DNA from: Rheum nobile
Taxonomy: Eukaryota > Streptophyta > Magnoliopsida > Caryophyllales > Polygonaceae
Assembly (NCBI GenBank): GCA_027886185.1
Contig: WOAB01000619.1
Location: 2,170,001-2,234,000, forward strand
Length of the DNA: 64,000 nt
Direction of reading: 5' to 3'
Position numbers and translations under genes: made by a program. Each line of letters begins with the position of its first letter. Position 1 is the stretch's first letter. Shown piece after piece: positions 10,451 to 21,781 of the stretch. The notes beneath the pieces are model-generated. The model was given only the letters and a program-made list of their open reading frames with translations, made no database searches and was not told where the DNA came from.

Positions 10451-11832
10451 CTATACTGAAATACTCTTTGATGACCCTTTACCAACTTCCTTCTTGGTAA
10501 GCGCAGAAGCGGGCAATGTTCCCTTGTCATCCCCTTGATACTTCATTTTCTGAATATTGACCATCTCTAGTTCTGTGGTCAGGGGAACTTTGCCTTCCGC
10601 TCTAAATACACCTTCATTTTGCATTATCAGCTTGATCAGATTTGGGTAAGCGAGAGAGTGAGCCTTGGCAGTACACTTTGCTATATGTTGAATAATGGCC
10701 CTTAGAAGGTCAATCTTTGCCTTGCTCCAAAAACGATCCAGTAATAGTAAGTATGTGGCGGTGATGGTCTTCCTCTTCTCTTGCCTAGGAACAACAACCT
10801 TCATGATGATCTGATGCACTATCCTCTGAGGCAGCGTCAAAGAAGAAGTGTGAGTGACACCAGACTTGGACTGGACGAGACATTGATCACTTGCCTCTTT
10901 TTGTGCAGTTGTGATTTTCTCTCCAGGAAGTCATAGAAGCCTTCAGTAGGAACACCCAACAACCGTGAGATGTTCTTAGCAGTAAATGACCGTTCCTCCC
11001 TATACATTGTTGACGTTCCCACCATAGCGGAAACATAGGAAAGCTGGAAGAAGTGGTAGAACTCACAAATCTTGTCTTGATTGACCAAGACTCGGCTTGA
11101 GAAGAGACGTTCTCAACCTTGGAACTTTATCTTCTTCAGAACCTCCTCGAACTCATTCTCAGAGTGGAAGTTTTCTTGAAGGAAGAGTTGGGGAAGAATC
11201 TTCTTACCCTCAGAGAAGTCTGGAACAGTGGATTGTTCCTCTATCTTAGATTTCTTCTTCTCTGCCTTCTTCACAAAGCACATCCTTGTCTTCAATGTGC
11301 CAGGGTGGTCTCATCGGCACCGGACTTGGTCGGAGTTGAGAAATCTTGTTGAGGCACGGTGTTCCCCGGTTATCATCACATTGGTCTCCTCCTCACTCTC
11401 CTCGGAGACGATGGTGTGCTTGCGCTTCTTGCTGGACGCCATAGTGTCAATGGGATGCACTCCAAGATCGGCCTCTACATTATCCATGGCCGCATCTTTA
11501 TCAATATCATTCTCTTTTGGGGGAGAGTTGACCTCTTGGTTTTGTCGGAGTGGCTACCAGCCTACCACCAATTCCCTGGATGCCACCAGAGACTGTTCCT
11601 TAATCAGGGACGACACCCTCTCTTGAGGTTGTTCCTCCTGTAACTCAGTGATAGATGAGGCGGCCTCTTGAGCAATCTCCACAACATTTGGTTTCGCCGT
11701 AGAGGTTGGTTTGCAAGAGGGTGTCAAGGCGGCTTTCTTGGCTTGGGCAGCAACGATAAGAGCCTCCAACTGATCAGGGTTGAGGTCATCGACGTTCACA
11801 TGAGGAATGTAGGTTAAGCTAGAGGTGGCCAT
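10451..11832 (-). pseudogene. S1 envelope-like / 'putative plant transposon protein' ORF (broken)
   Basis: This is the third ORF of the Sirevirus-like element, downstream of pol. It starts at 11832 (MATSSLTYIPHVNVDDLNP) with a low-complexity N-terminal region (DQLEALIVAAQAKKAAL). Further down, in shifted frames, come FTAKNISRLLGVPTEGF (about 10990) and LLRAIIQHIAKCTAKAH followed by LAYPNLIKLIMQNEGVF (about 10600-10720). That is the order seen in the plant-transposon-protein domain common in such third ORFs. No signal peptide or transmembrane segment is evident, so a true envelope function is not supported. Stops and frameshifts at 11554, near 11100 and near 10840 break it. A TATA-like box lies about 150 bp upstream. 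Confidence 0.65.
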
Positions 11833-11980
11833 AGGTTTTGTGTTTGAGGTTTGAGAGAGGGAGAGTTGAGGATGATTAGGATTTGGTGACGGCAGAGAGC
11901 AATTGAGAATTTGAGAATGTGAGAGCGAGAGAGAATTTTGAGCAAGATACCAAGGTGGGTTTAGGTTAAGGAAGGGATAA

Positions 11981-11990
11981 GTATTTATAG
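11981..11990 (-). promoter_or_regulatory. TATA-like box upstream of the S1 third ORF
   Basis: Minus-strand CTATAAATAC, the best TATA match between pol and the third ORF, about 150 bp before its ATG. It could drive a separate transcript. This is inference only. Confidence 0.4.
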
Positions 11991-12757
11991 ATAGGGGAGA
12001 TAATTGGTAAATGGTAATTATTATGAAAATAAAAGGATACACTTACCAAAATCTTGCAGATATCTTTATCCAAACCTGTAACCAAATACTTTTTGTCTCC
12101 TCAAGTAACAGATTTTTTTCTCTCTTTTGCGACAAAGTAGTTGTTCCTCTTTGCGATGTCGTCAAATCAGCATTGAATGAGAACTTCACGTTGAAGCAAC
12201 GTTCACCTGTAATTCTCTAACATTCCACAAATTGTTCCCTTCATCAATGTGTTATTCTCTGTTTCCCCTTAATCAATGCTCTGTTGATTTAATTCTGAAG
12301 CCCTTGAGTGGATATAAAATGTTGATTTGGATATTTATTTGGGTTCACACAAAATACAGATATATCCAAACAAAAGTAAGGGTAGGTACAAAGAAGATCC
12401 GGATAATTAAGCCCAGTAAATATGGTATACAAAAAAAAGATCATAGGAAACGTTTACCTGGATCATAAGGTAGGCTTAGTAACCAATTATCATGTAGGCT
12501 TATATTGAGGGTTCAGATATCAAATTGGTTGCATTGGCAAGAAAGAAGATGTCATCATGCAAAGTTGAAGTACATAAGATCAATAGTAGAAGTTGTAAGA
12601 GATTATGATATCATGTAACGTATAGCACATAGCAAGAATTGATGAAATAAAATTTATCAAGTAATAAGCTACAAAAAATATGTTCCCTGATTAAGAATGA
12701 TCGATCTAGTCAATCGTTGAGGGAATAGTGGACAAGAAATTCCTCAATTTAGAGATA
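11991..12757 (-). other. S1 spacer between pol and third ORF
   Basis: About 770 bp of AT-rich sequence with only short chance ORFs. It lies where Sirevirus elements carry a non-coding spacer before the extra ORF. Confidence 0.5.
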
Positions 12758-15700
12758 TCATCCCAAGGACATCCTTAAATGCACAAAGGGTTTTCTATCT
12801 AGTGCCTTAGTGAAGATGTCAGCAACTTGATCTTTTGTCCTACAATGATCCATTCTTATGAAAATTTTCTCAACATTATCACATAGAAAATGATGACGAA
12901 TGTTGATATGCTTAGTACGAGAGTGATGAACAAGATTTTTGGAAGTGTTAATAGCACTAGTATTATCACACATTATGGGAACGATGCCAAGAGACATACC
13001 AAAATCCTCTAATTGTTGCTTTAGCCACAATACTTGGGCACAACATGATGCACAAACTACGTACTCAGCTTCAGTGGCAAAAAATGCAACTGAATTTTGC
13101 TTTTTTTATCCCCAAGAGATGAAACATGGGCCAAGGAACTGTGTTGTTCCAGAAGTGCTTTTGCGATCCACGATATGTCCCGCAAAATCAGTAAATGTGA
13201 AGCCCACAAGTTCAAATTCACTGTTCCCTGGATACCAAAGGCACAAGTGATCGTTCCCTTTCAAATATCGCATGATACGTCTCACTTCCACCAAGTGTGA
13301 CTTTTTAGGATTTGCTTGAAATCTAGCACGAAGACATACACTAAACATGATATATGGCCTACTTGCCGTTGGATAGAGTAGTGAACCAATCATTCCTCTA
13401 TACATTGTAGTATCCACATCTTTGCCATTCAAGTCGGCATCATGATGAGTTTTAGCAAAAATATGGGTATTAATAGGTCTAGAATTATCCATACCATACT
13501 TCTTCAACAATTCTTTGATGATTTTTTATTGATGTATTCTTGTTCCCTCAAAGGATTGAGAGACTTGTAATCCAAGGAAAAATGATAATTTACCTATCAT
13601 ACTCATCCCAAATTCACTACTCATGAGATTTTTTGAATTTCTCTACAAGTGCAAGGTTAGTGAAACCAAAAATAATATCATCAACATAAACTTGAACAAC
13701 GAGAATCTCACTATTGTGTTCAAAGAGGAATAGTGTCTTGTCGATCGCACCATGTCTATATCCATTGGAGAGAAGGTATTGTGCTAGCCTATCATACCAA
13801 GCACAAAGTGCTTGCTTAAGGCCATACAGTGCCTTGTCCGACACATACACATGATTAGAATGATTAACATCTTCAAAGCAAAGAGGTTGTTTCACATAGA
13901 TTCCTCTTGAACATAGCCATTTAAGATGGGAGTTTTGACATCCATTTGGTACAATGTGAAACCCTTGAAGGCAGCATAGGCAATGGGAAGACGAATGGCT
14001 TCAATATGAGCTACTGGAGCATAAGTCTCATCATAGTCTATCCCTTTTTGTTGGTTGCAGCCTTGTGCAACCAATCTGGCCTTGTTCCTTATCACAGTTC
14101 CAGAGTCATCAAGCTTTTTCCCAAATACCCAACGAGTGCCAATGGCATGCTTGTGCTTGGGCAAAGAGACCAGCCTCCACACCTTATTCCTCTCAAATTG
14201 GTGCAACTCTTCTTGCATAGCCACAATCCAGTCTAGTTCCTTCAAAGCTTCCTTGATGGTCTTTGGCTCTACAAAAGAGATGAAAGCATAGAAAGCACAA
14301 CATATATGAAGTTTAAAAAGAGTACCTCTTTAATCAAAAGGTGTGATGATTGCATCAACTGGATGATTCTTTTGGATTCTAGAACTTTGTGATTCTAGAA
14401 TTGGAGCGGGAAGAGTAACTGCATTGGGAACATCAGTTGAAGATGAAGGCAAAGGGAACGGCAACATCATCCATAGACTCTTCCTCAGTGACTATTCCTA
14501 CAACATCACTCACTTGGCCATCTTGCATGAGTTGTGTATCCGAGTTGTCACCACCGGCAGTTCCATCAGGAAGTGGTAACATCTACATCTATTGCTTGAG
14601 GGGATGTTAAGGGAACATTGGGTGTTGGTGTATCAGTGCTATCAGCAAGTCCATTATTGTTGGTAAATCCTAGAGAACCAGTAGTGCCTCCACCACCATT
14701 GCGGGAACTATTCCTTGTACGTGGATTACCACGGTGACTTCCATCATCACCATCATCATATGACTCTTCACGTTGCATACGTGGAAGGTATTTATCACGG
14801 AACGGTGTATTGGAATCATCACTCATAGCTTTTGAGTGTTCATCATAGACAACATGAATGCTCTCTTTGATTTTCTGGGTTCTCTTATTGTAGACTCTGT
14901 TAGCCTTGCTTGCCTTTGCATATCCTGGAAAGATCCCTTTATCACTTCGTAGGTCAAATTTTCTCAAGTTGTCTTTCCCATTATTTTGAATTAAACACTT
15001 GCAACCAAAAGCACGCAAGTGGGAGATATTGGGATTTCGAATCATCACTCACAGCTTTTGAGTGGTTCATCACAGATAACATGAATGCTCTCTTTGATTT
15101 TCTGGGTTCTCTTGTTGTAGACTCTATAAGCCTTGCTTGCCTTTGCATATCCTGGAAAGATCCCTTCATCACTTCGTAGGTCAATTTTCCCAAGTTGTCT
15201 TTCCCATTATTTTGAATGAAACACTTGCAACCAAAAGCATGCAAGTGGGAGATATTGGGCTTTTGATCCCTGATTAGTTCATAAGCAGGTTTATTGAGTA
15301 AGAATCTAAGCATAGCGCGATTAAGAATATAGCAAGAAGTGTTGATTGCTTCAACCCAGAAGATTCGAGGAAGGTTGCTAGCAATAAACAGTTTTCTAGC
15401 CATGTACTCTAAGATACTATTCTTCCTTTCAACAACTCCATTCTGCTGTGGTATCGTAGGGGCCGAAAAGTTGTGAGAGATGCCATGTTCCCTGCAGAAA
15501 TCAAGGAACATTGCATTCTCAAACTCCGTTCCATGGTCAGATCGTATGGTGCTAGGTTTTGTCCCAAATTTGTTTCCACATTTTTGACGAACGACTCAAA
15601 TGCCTCGAATACCTGTTCCTTGGAAGAGAGAAAAATTGTCCATGTAAATCTAGAATAATCATCGACAATAACAAATACATACATGTTCCTTGCATGATTT

Positions 15701-16022
15701 CTTATCCTCATGGGACCACAAAGTTCCATATGGATCAGTTCCAGAGGGCGAGAACTAGTAACATCAGGTTTGCTCTTCAAAGAAGAACGTGTTTCCCTCT
15801 AACACAGGCATCACAAACTCCATGGATCTAAAAATGAACGTATGGGAGACCTCGAATAAGTTCCTTCTTGTGGAGTTTGTGGATGTGTTGAAGGTTAGGA
15901 TGACCAAACCTCATATGCCACAAATCCGTCTCATCAGCTAGAGACACAAAGCATAGTTCCCTTATAGGCGTGAATTTTGTATCAACAATGTATACATCTT
16001 TGTATCTGACTCCCTTCAACAT
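12758..16022 (-). pseudogene. S1 pol: GAG-pre-integrase, integrase, reverse transcriptase, RNase H
   Basis: Copia-type pol in broken frames. GAG-pre-integrase (DLWHMRFGHPNLQHIHKL) lies near 15890-15945. The integrase begins with LELIHMELCGPM and VDDYSRFTW (15660-15745) and continues in the next frame with FLDFCREHGI, PQQNGVVERKN and ARKLFIASNLP (15355-15511). RT starts at RWVFGKKLDDSG-RNKARLVAQG (about 14070-14145) and has the catalytic YVDD at about 13685. RNase H ends with CDNTSAI, KHINIRHHF and KDQVADIFTKAL (12800-12970). At least five frameshifts or stops are present (near 15600, 15040, 13892, 13617 and 13106). A 227-bp tandem duplication repeats the PNISHLHAFGCKC-type segment. Not functional. 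Confidence 0.9.
14814..15267 (-). repeat. 227-bp tandem duplication inside S1 pol
   Basis: 14814-15040 and 15041-15267 are near-identical direct repeats, both encoding the ISHL-AFGCKC--QNNGKDNL segment after the integrase core. Only one copy is expected in the family, so the duplication arose in this copy or in its recent parent. Confidence 0.85.
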
Positions 16023-16317
16023 TGCTTCATTGGTTTTTTTGTTCCGTACGTAGAAATCTTGAGACGTGAAGACAGTCTCGCTATATCCTTAATCGCACAA
16101 CTGTGCTACAGTCAAAATATTAAAACCAAGTTCATGAACCAAACTTACCTCTTTTATCTTAATGTTTGAGTTTAAAGCAGCTTCTCATGCTCCTACTATC
16201 TCTCTGTATCACAGTGAAGTGAGGTGAGGTGTTCCTTGTTTTCTGTCATATGGCTTGAGCAAGCACTATCAATGTACCACCTATCATTCCCCTTCACTTC
16301 ATCCTGCAATAAAACGG

Positions 16318-17749
16318 TTAACGTTTAACAACCCAAGAAAGCTTGCCTTTACCTAGTCGGTGAGACACAAAGTGATGTTCCCTAGGTTTAGTATAGAACA
16401 ATTCAAGAGACTGATCATAATAATCATTAATATCAACATCGTTACTCTTACTATTCCTTCGATGAGTGTTCTCTTCAGTGAACTTCTTTTTCTTAGCATA
16501 GTTTCTCACTACATGGACGTTGTTCCCACAATGCCAACAATCTTGTAATATTCGCCCAAGGTGTACTTACGATTGGGAACAAGGAACCTACGTTGTCTGG
16601 CTCTAACTGGATCGGGGGTACTGGGTAGGCTTCCCTGGGATTGTTTGAGATACATTTTATGGGCAGGTTGGCCTATGTACCAAGATTGGTTTTCATTTAA
16701 CCCATTCTCCAGAGTTGTCACTCGCTCCTCTAGGTAGATGTTCCTATCCTTAGTACTATGGATATCCCTATCTTTCAATTCTCTATGCTTAGGGATCGTT
16801 AACTCATGTTCTTCACTCTCTTTCTTTTCACCCTTATACCTTATACCAAATTTCGCTTCAATAAAGATGACCTCTTCCTCCTTAAGTTTTTGCTTTACTA
16901 GAATAGAATGAATTTTCTTAATTTGAGCCTTTATGTGAGACAATTCCCTCTAAGTCTTAGTGGGTTCATGAGACAAGACAGTATTAGCACTATTTGACAC
17001 TACATCCAAGCAAAGAGAAACATTCTCATGTATAAGTTTTTCAAGTTCATTGTGTGTAGCATTACATTGATCACATGGAATAGTAGAGGAACTAGCAGTT
17101 TTGGACAAAGACTCATTCAATTCAATGCATTTTTCTTCAGCAAGATTTAATTCCTCTTGAGTCTTAAGATTTTCCTTATACATGCTATTAATAACGGAGA
17201 TAAAATCCTTTTTATTATAATTGACAAGATATCCTAAAAAGGTTTATGGATCAACACGCTCATCACCCTAAACAACAACTAATACTTTCTTCTAATCGTT
17301 CCCAGAATTGTCACCATTAGAGGTTTCTGAGTTGTTCCCTTTGTGACACTTGTTAGTATAGTGACCCTTATTTTTGCAGTTGTAGCATGTAACATCTTTG
17401 ATATCACATTTCTTATCATTGTTCCCTTCATTCTTGTAGGATCTGCTTTTGCGATAGAGGGTTCGCAAGGCTTTGGTGAGAAGAGCATTTTATGGATCAA
17501 CACCATCCAGATTCTCATCATTGTTACTTTCAATCATTTCAACAACTTTTTCAACCATCAAAACAATGCCCTTGGGCTTGACAATTTTGTCTTCATCGTC
17601 ATACTTCTTAATCTTGCCAAACACTTCATGTAGTGTAAGAGTAAGAGTAGAAGGATTTTCTTTCAGTATTGCCATGGTCATCTTGTGCCTTGGAGGAAGT
17701 TCATCAATAATGATGAACACTTTCTCCTTAGGAAGAGTTTAAGTATATT
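16318..17749 (-). pseudogene. S1 gag (C-terminal part), truncated by G0
   Basis: Copia gag (UBN2 type) from IIDELPPRHKMTMAILK through HEVFGKIKKYD (17630-17715). Next is a zinc knuckle CYNCKNKGHYTNKC (about 17350-17390), then a Glu/Lys-rich coiled-coil-like section (16950-17183 and 16590-16943). A second knuckle CWHCGNNVHVVRNY (16500-16545) has its last Cys replaced by Tyr. Stops occur near 16950 and 16509. The N-terminal part is missing because the reading breaks at 17749/17750, where the G0 LTR starts. Confidence 0.82.
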
Positions 17750-18717
17750 TGACCCCATGACAAAGGATCGCGCCTCCAATGCATAGTTCAAGGTAAGAAT
17801 GCTTCGTGCTTGCAGCTCCAAGATTAGGGCTCGATTGATTCTTCTTTGAGTTGTTTTTTGGAGAAAGAAGTGCTGGCTGGATGTCGACGATGGAGTGATC
17901 TTTTGGGGTGGGTTTTCTGGAGTATTTTGGTAAGGGATAGGTGATCTAGACTGGAGTGAATGTGACACACCACACAAGGCTAAAACAAGATGAAGATGGC
18001 TCGAGTTATGACACACTCGGGGCACCTTGATCACGCTTGATATAACTAAGAAGCAAGCTGCATTTTCTGGAAAAAGACTCAATTTTTCTTATTGTTTTTT
18101 ATTCATGTTGAAGTGCTTACAAAGGTAGGAGAAGGCCCTATAAATAGGACCAAAACCTAACCCACAAAACAAACCCTTCAAGTGTCATTGGATAGCTGAA
18201 GAGTTTTACAAATAAACTAAGCAATTTAACTTGGAATGAATTTAATTTTTTACTGATCATAAATAACATAATAATAAAGTCCTCATTAAAATATCAGCCA
18301 AAAGGCAAGAGCCAATTGGAAGATAGCCTTCGTTCACCACTCGGACAAGCCACAAGCAAAGTCACCGAGCCAACTTGAACTTCTCTCGGCACTACTTGAG
18401 TCATAAGTCCCTCCATGAGCATGATTTGGATTCTAGATGCTTGGGATCGAGTGATCACACCGGGAGGTGGCTCGACGCCGTGACTAGGAGATGAAACGCT
18501 AGCGGTCGTGCGCGTTCGTGAAGGTGAGCGGCGTTGGTCAAGCCCTTTAGCACTTCCTTCGGCACTCAAGGGCTGGATGGAGTCTATGGGTCCCAAGAGG
18601 ACCTTGGAGGGTAGATTGTGTGAGGCAAGTGGTTTGGGGACCGATGGCGGAGTGCTTGGTGGGAGCGCACCCGCCGAGGGAGAAGGTGCAAGCAAGGGAT
18701 CCTTGAGGCCTTCTTCA
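17750..18717 (-). repeat. G0 3' LTR with overlapping pol tail
   Basis: The minus-strand end ...CATGGGGTCA at 17750 abuts S1 gag. The start is placed at about 18717 (TGAAGAAGGCC after CCAAGAAGAACA) by analogy with G1-G3, where pol continues into the LTR. The tail ORF at 18695-18294 ends in PPPGVITRSQASRI and further residues, like the PITRARARAI tail of G3. A TATA-like CCTATTTATAGGGCC lies at about 18135-18149. The start is uncertain because no second LTR copy is present. Confidence 0.6.
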
Positions 18718-19632
18718 TGTTCTTCTTGGCCTTCTCATCCTCCCCATTGGAAGAGATTCAACCTCGAATATGGATCACTGTAGTTGTCCTCGTCGTCCAC
18801 CAAAAATGGAACCAAATCGGCCACGTGGAAGACATCATGGACACCATAGGTTGGAGGTAGCTCAATATTGTAGGTGTTGTCATTGATGCGCTCCAACACC
18901 TAGAAAGGACCATCACCACGAGGTTTGAGCTTTGAGTTGCGAATAGTAGGAAAACACTCCTTTTTCAAGTGCACCCAAACAAGGTCATCGGGCTCAAAAA
19001 TGACTTCCTTGCGGCCTTTGTTCGCTTGTCTCACATATTGGGTTGTTATTCTCTCTAGCTACAGTCGTGTTTCCTCATGAAGCCTCTTGATCCTTGTAGC
19101 TTGGCCAGCTCCCTCCTTGCTCTCTCGATCCTTTGTCACATCAGGCACCAAATCAAGTGGTGTTGCGGGATTGCTCCCATAGACCACTTCAAAAGGAATA
19201 TTTTTGGTGGCGGAGTGGATTCATCTATTGTAGGAAAATTCAATGAAGAAGAGGCACTCTTCCCACCCGTGCAAGTTAGTTTTAAGCAAAGATCTAAGAA
19301 GAGCACCAACGGTTCGATTTACTACCTCGGTTTGTCTATCCGTTTGAGGATGACAAGTGGTGGAAAAGAGGAGCTTAGTGCCAAGCTTGGCCCATAGTGT
19401 CTTCCAAAAATAACATTGGAATTTCACATCACGGTCAGAAACAATGGTCTTTGAAACTTCATGCAGTCTCACCACTTCATCAAAGAACAAATTAGCAACA
19501 TGGGATGCATCATCAGTTTTATGGAAAGCAATAAAATGAGCCATTTTTGAAAACCGATCGACTATGACATATATGGAGTCCTTCTCTCTCTTATACTGTG
19601 GCAACCCCAAAAGAAAGTCCATAGAGATGTCT
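18718..19632 (-). pseudogene. G0 integrase core and C-terminal domain
   Basis: The minus-strand integrase core begins MDFLLGLPQYKREKDSIYVI and includes DRFSKMAHFIAF and IVSDRDVKFQCYFWKTLW. It ends with CHPQTDRQTEVVNRT and FIEFSYNR (19622-19221). Downstream, with stops, are the GDLVWVHL-type block and the GPF--LE-INDN-Y--ELP and FHVADLVPF blocks (about 19010-18800). The upstream zinc region is at 50690-51088, displaced by G1. The conserved DG of HPQTDGQ is changed to DR. Confidence 0.85.
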
Positions 19633-19842
19633 TGATGCGAAACGATGCCCTCGACTATGTATAGATGCCGGATCGTGGTAGGAGATGAGTCCTTGAGTTC
19701 CTTCTCTTCGATGGAGCGAGCGACGAAGGACTACGTAGCTTGAGCGATGGCCTTGGCACAAGCCTTAGTCACGGGGCCATTGGACAGCAGGCTCATGGCA
19801 TCTTCCTCCTCAAGGGCGATCATAGAGGGCAAGGTCGCATCA
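19633..19842 (-). repeat. G1 3' LTR, internally deleted
   Basis: Only 210 bp. The first part matches the start of the 5' LTR (TGATGCGACCTTGCC... to the CGCTCCAT region), then jumps to the last 85 bp or so (CGAAGAGAAGGAACT...CGCATCA). About 630 bp are missing, including the TATA region. The target duplication is intact, so the loss happened in place or during the last replication round. Confidence 0.88.
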
Positions 19843-20379
19843 CTCTCCCCTTCTTGGATGTGAAGCGTCCCCACTTCACCCTCTTCAAACTCCGATGCAA
19901 CATATGGACAAGGATCAACAACATTAAATGTCGGATGGACGCCATACTCATCCGACAACTACACTTGGTAGGCGTTGTCACAACAAACCTTGAGAATCTT
20001 GAAGGGCCCGTCGCCGCGTCGTTTGAGCTTGGACTAGTGCTTGGAAGGGAAGCGCTCCCGGCGCAAATGAACCCATACTAGATCACTCGTGGCAAATACG
20101 ATGCCGCACCGGCCTTTGTTGTGTTGTGTCGCATATTGCGCTGCACGACGCTCCAGCTGGCTACGCGTCCTGTGGTGCAACTCTTGGACATACTCAGCGC
20201 ACTTGGCAGCTTGGAGGTTGTCCTGGTCGCGCATGGGGTGCGGCACCAAATCCAGCGGCGTCAAGGGGTTGCGGCCATACACTACCTCGAAGGGTGTGAG
20301 CTTCGTTGCCAAGTGCCTAGACCTGTTATAAGAAAACTCAACAAAAGGCAGTAAGTCTTCCCAACAACGAGGGTTGGAC
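19843..20379 (-). pseudogene. G1 integrase C-terminal part
   Basis: Minus-strand coding that begins at SNPRCWEDLLPFVEFSYNRS just below the G2 insertion and runs through LTPFEVVYGRNPLTPLDLVP, DLVWVHLRRERFPSKH and the tail VHPTFNVVDP. The acidic end (LHIQEGESDATLPSM) crosses the purine tract into the 3' LTR. The piece upstream in the gene is at 34520-34908. Confidence 0.88.
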
Positions 20380-20384
20380 CTAAG

Positions 20385-21143
20385 TGATGCGAACAACCCC
20401 TGAAGTGTCGTTAGCAACGCAGGATCTTTGATTCCTCAAGCTTGTAGTTGAATCATTCTCTTCCGTAGCCAAAGTGATGGCTTTCCTAGGGCTAAAGAGA
20501 TAGCCTTCAAACTCGTCAAAGAGATGACGGAGAGATCAAAGTGATGATCGTGAGACACCGAAGAGAAGGTGTTTGATTGCTCGAAGCGACGAGCTACGGG
20601 ATAGTTGATCCGTGGGATCGAAGGGTTTGATGTTGGGAATTCAAGGAAGGAGCGTACTCAACTTTACTACTCAAATTCAACATAACATTAAAAACTAGGG
20701 TTTGCTAGTTTAAATAGTCGCTACAAATAATAATAAAATAACAATTAGTTTTCGGGAATAAAGACAAGAAAGTGAGCGATCGGCCCGTTTCCGCGGTCGC
20801 AGAATATACTTTCGCGATCGCAGAAAATTATTTGAAGAAAACGCCGTGGCAAATCCGCGGTCGTGGACCCGTGGTCGCGGAAAAGTCGAGGCAATTCCGC
20901 GGTCGCGGAAAATACTTCCGCGATCGCGGAAAAATTCGATGTAAAGAACCTTCGTCAGAATAACGCCCGCGGTCGCGGCCCAAGCATCCGCGGTCGCGGC
21001 CCAAGCTTCCGTGGTCGTGGCCGTGTCCTCCGCGGTCGCAGAAGCGCTCTTGTGCTGCTCACCTGCGTCTGGCTCTCTTCGAGTGCACTCCCATTGTTCC
21101 TTCTTCGTCCTTCGCCGTCATTGAGGGGGTCATGGAGCTATCA
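20385..21143 (-). repeat. G2 3' LTR
   Basis: 759 bp, TG...CA on the minus strand, the second copy of 33756-34514. The GC-palindrome array lies at 20781-21046 and the TATTTAAA-type box at about 20708-20716. Confidence 0.9.
20781..21046 (-). repeat. G2 LTR CCGCGGTCGCGG array (3' LTR copy)
   Basis: About nine copies of the palindromic word CCGCGGTCGCGG or the near form CGCGATCGCGG, often flanked by TT and AAAA (TTCCGCGGTCGCGGAAAA). It lies just upstream of the TATA-like box in G2 orientation. The same array is at 34151-34412 in the 5' LTR, with some repeats degraded by C-to-T changes. Confidence 0.9.
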
Positions 21144-21781
21144 ATCTCCCCTTCTTGGCTGCGAAGCGTCCCCGCTTCGTCCTCGTCGTCAAAAGCATGA
21201 GGCGTATAAGGAGAAAGAGCAGCGACGTTAAACGTAGGAAGCGCACCATAGTCATCGGGTGTAGGGGTCAGCTCCTCGGGCATCACCTCGGGCATCCCAT
21301 CCCCAAGGTCCTGCAAAGAAGAAGTCACGGTAGGGGGTAAATCAACAAGATCTTTAACAGTTAAAAGACACGCGAAAGGAGCAAGTAGAAAGCAAGGACG
21401 ACGTCCCTGAATGATTGGAGAGACATCCCGAGACCTAGCCAATAGAAGCCGGTCTTCACAAGATCCTTGAATGCCGTGGTAGACTGGCTTAGGGGGCTAT
21501 TTTGGGGCTGACTTCGGTTGCGACCCACGGTCAGCTGAGGGCAGTGGATGTCCCTTGTCTTGTTCAAGTGCCTTGACTCGGTTCCTCTCAACTTGATCTT
21601 GCAAAATCTCCTTAGGGCTCATAGGAAGCAATGTTACCTTTCTTCCATTGTGCATGAAGACGTAGTTGTTGAGGAATCCATCATGAAGAGCTCTCTTGTC
21701 ATATTGTCAAGGTCGCCCTAAAAGAAGATGAGTTGCATCCATGGGCACGACGTCACAAAGCACCGAATCCGCATAATGACT
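21144..21781 (-). pseudogene. G2 protease end joined to pol tail
   Basis: On the minus strand below G3 the protease resumes (VLCDVVPMDATHLLLGRP), with a TGA in place of the usual Trp. The linker SRDVSPIIQGRRPCFLLAPF follows, then DLVDLPPTVTSSLQDLGDGM and EELTP. Near 21250 the frame passes directly into GALPTFNVAALSPYTPHAF, the end of integrase. All of RT, RNase H and most of integrase are absent at one clean junction. Confidence 0.85.

Larger units (their letters stand above)
9003..17749 (-). mobile_element. S1: Sirevirus-like Ty1/copia retrotransposon, 5' end cut off by G0
   Basis: Minus-strand order from right to left is gag with zinc knuckle and coiled-coil tail, GAG-pre-integrase, integrase, reverse transcriptase (YVDD), RNase H, an envelope-like ORF, purine-rich tracts and the 3' LTR. 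Copia order (integrase before RT), an extra ORF after pol and repeated purine tracts are Sirevirus hallmarks. The gag gene stops at 17749, where G0 begins. The 5' part of gag and the 5' LTR would lie beyond the right end of G0, outside the window. Many frameshifts and a 227-bp duplication show an old copy. Confidence 0.87.

Noticed and set aside
10451..11832. True viral envelope protein
   Set aside because: No signal peptide, membrane segment or furin-type site is visible; the similarity is to the plant-transposon-protein domain.
20781..21046. CRISPR-like array
   Set aside because: Units are 12-18 bp palindromes with irregular 5-30 bp gaps in a plant LTR, with no uniform spacers and no cas genes.
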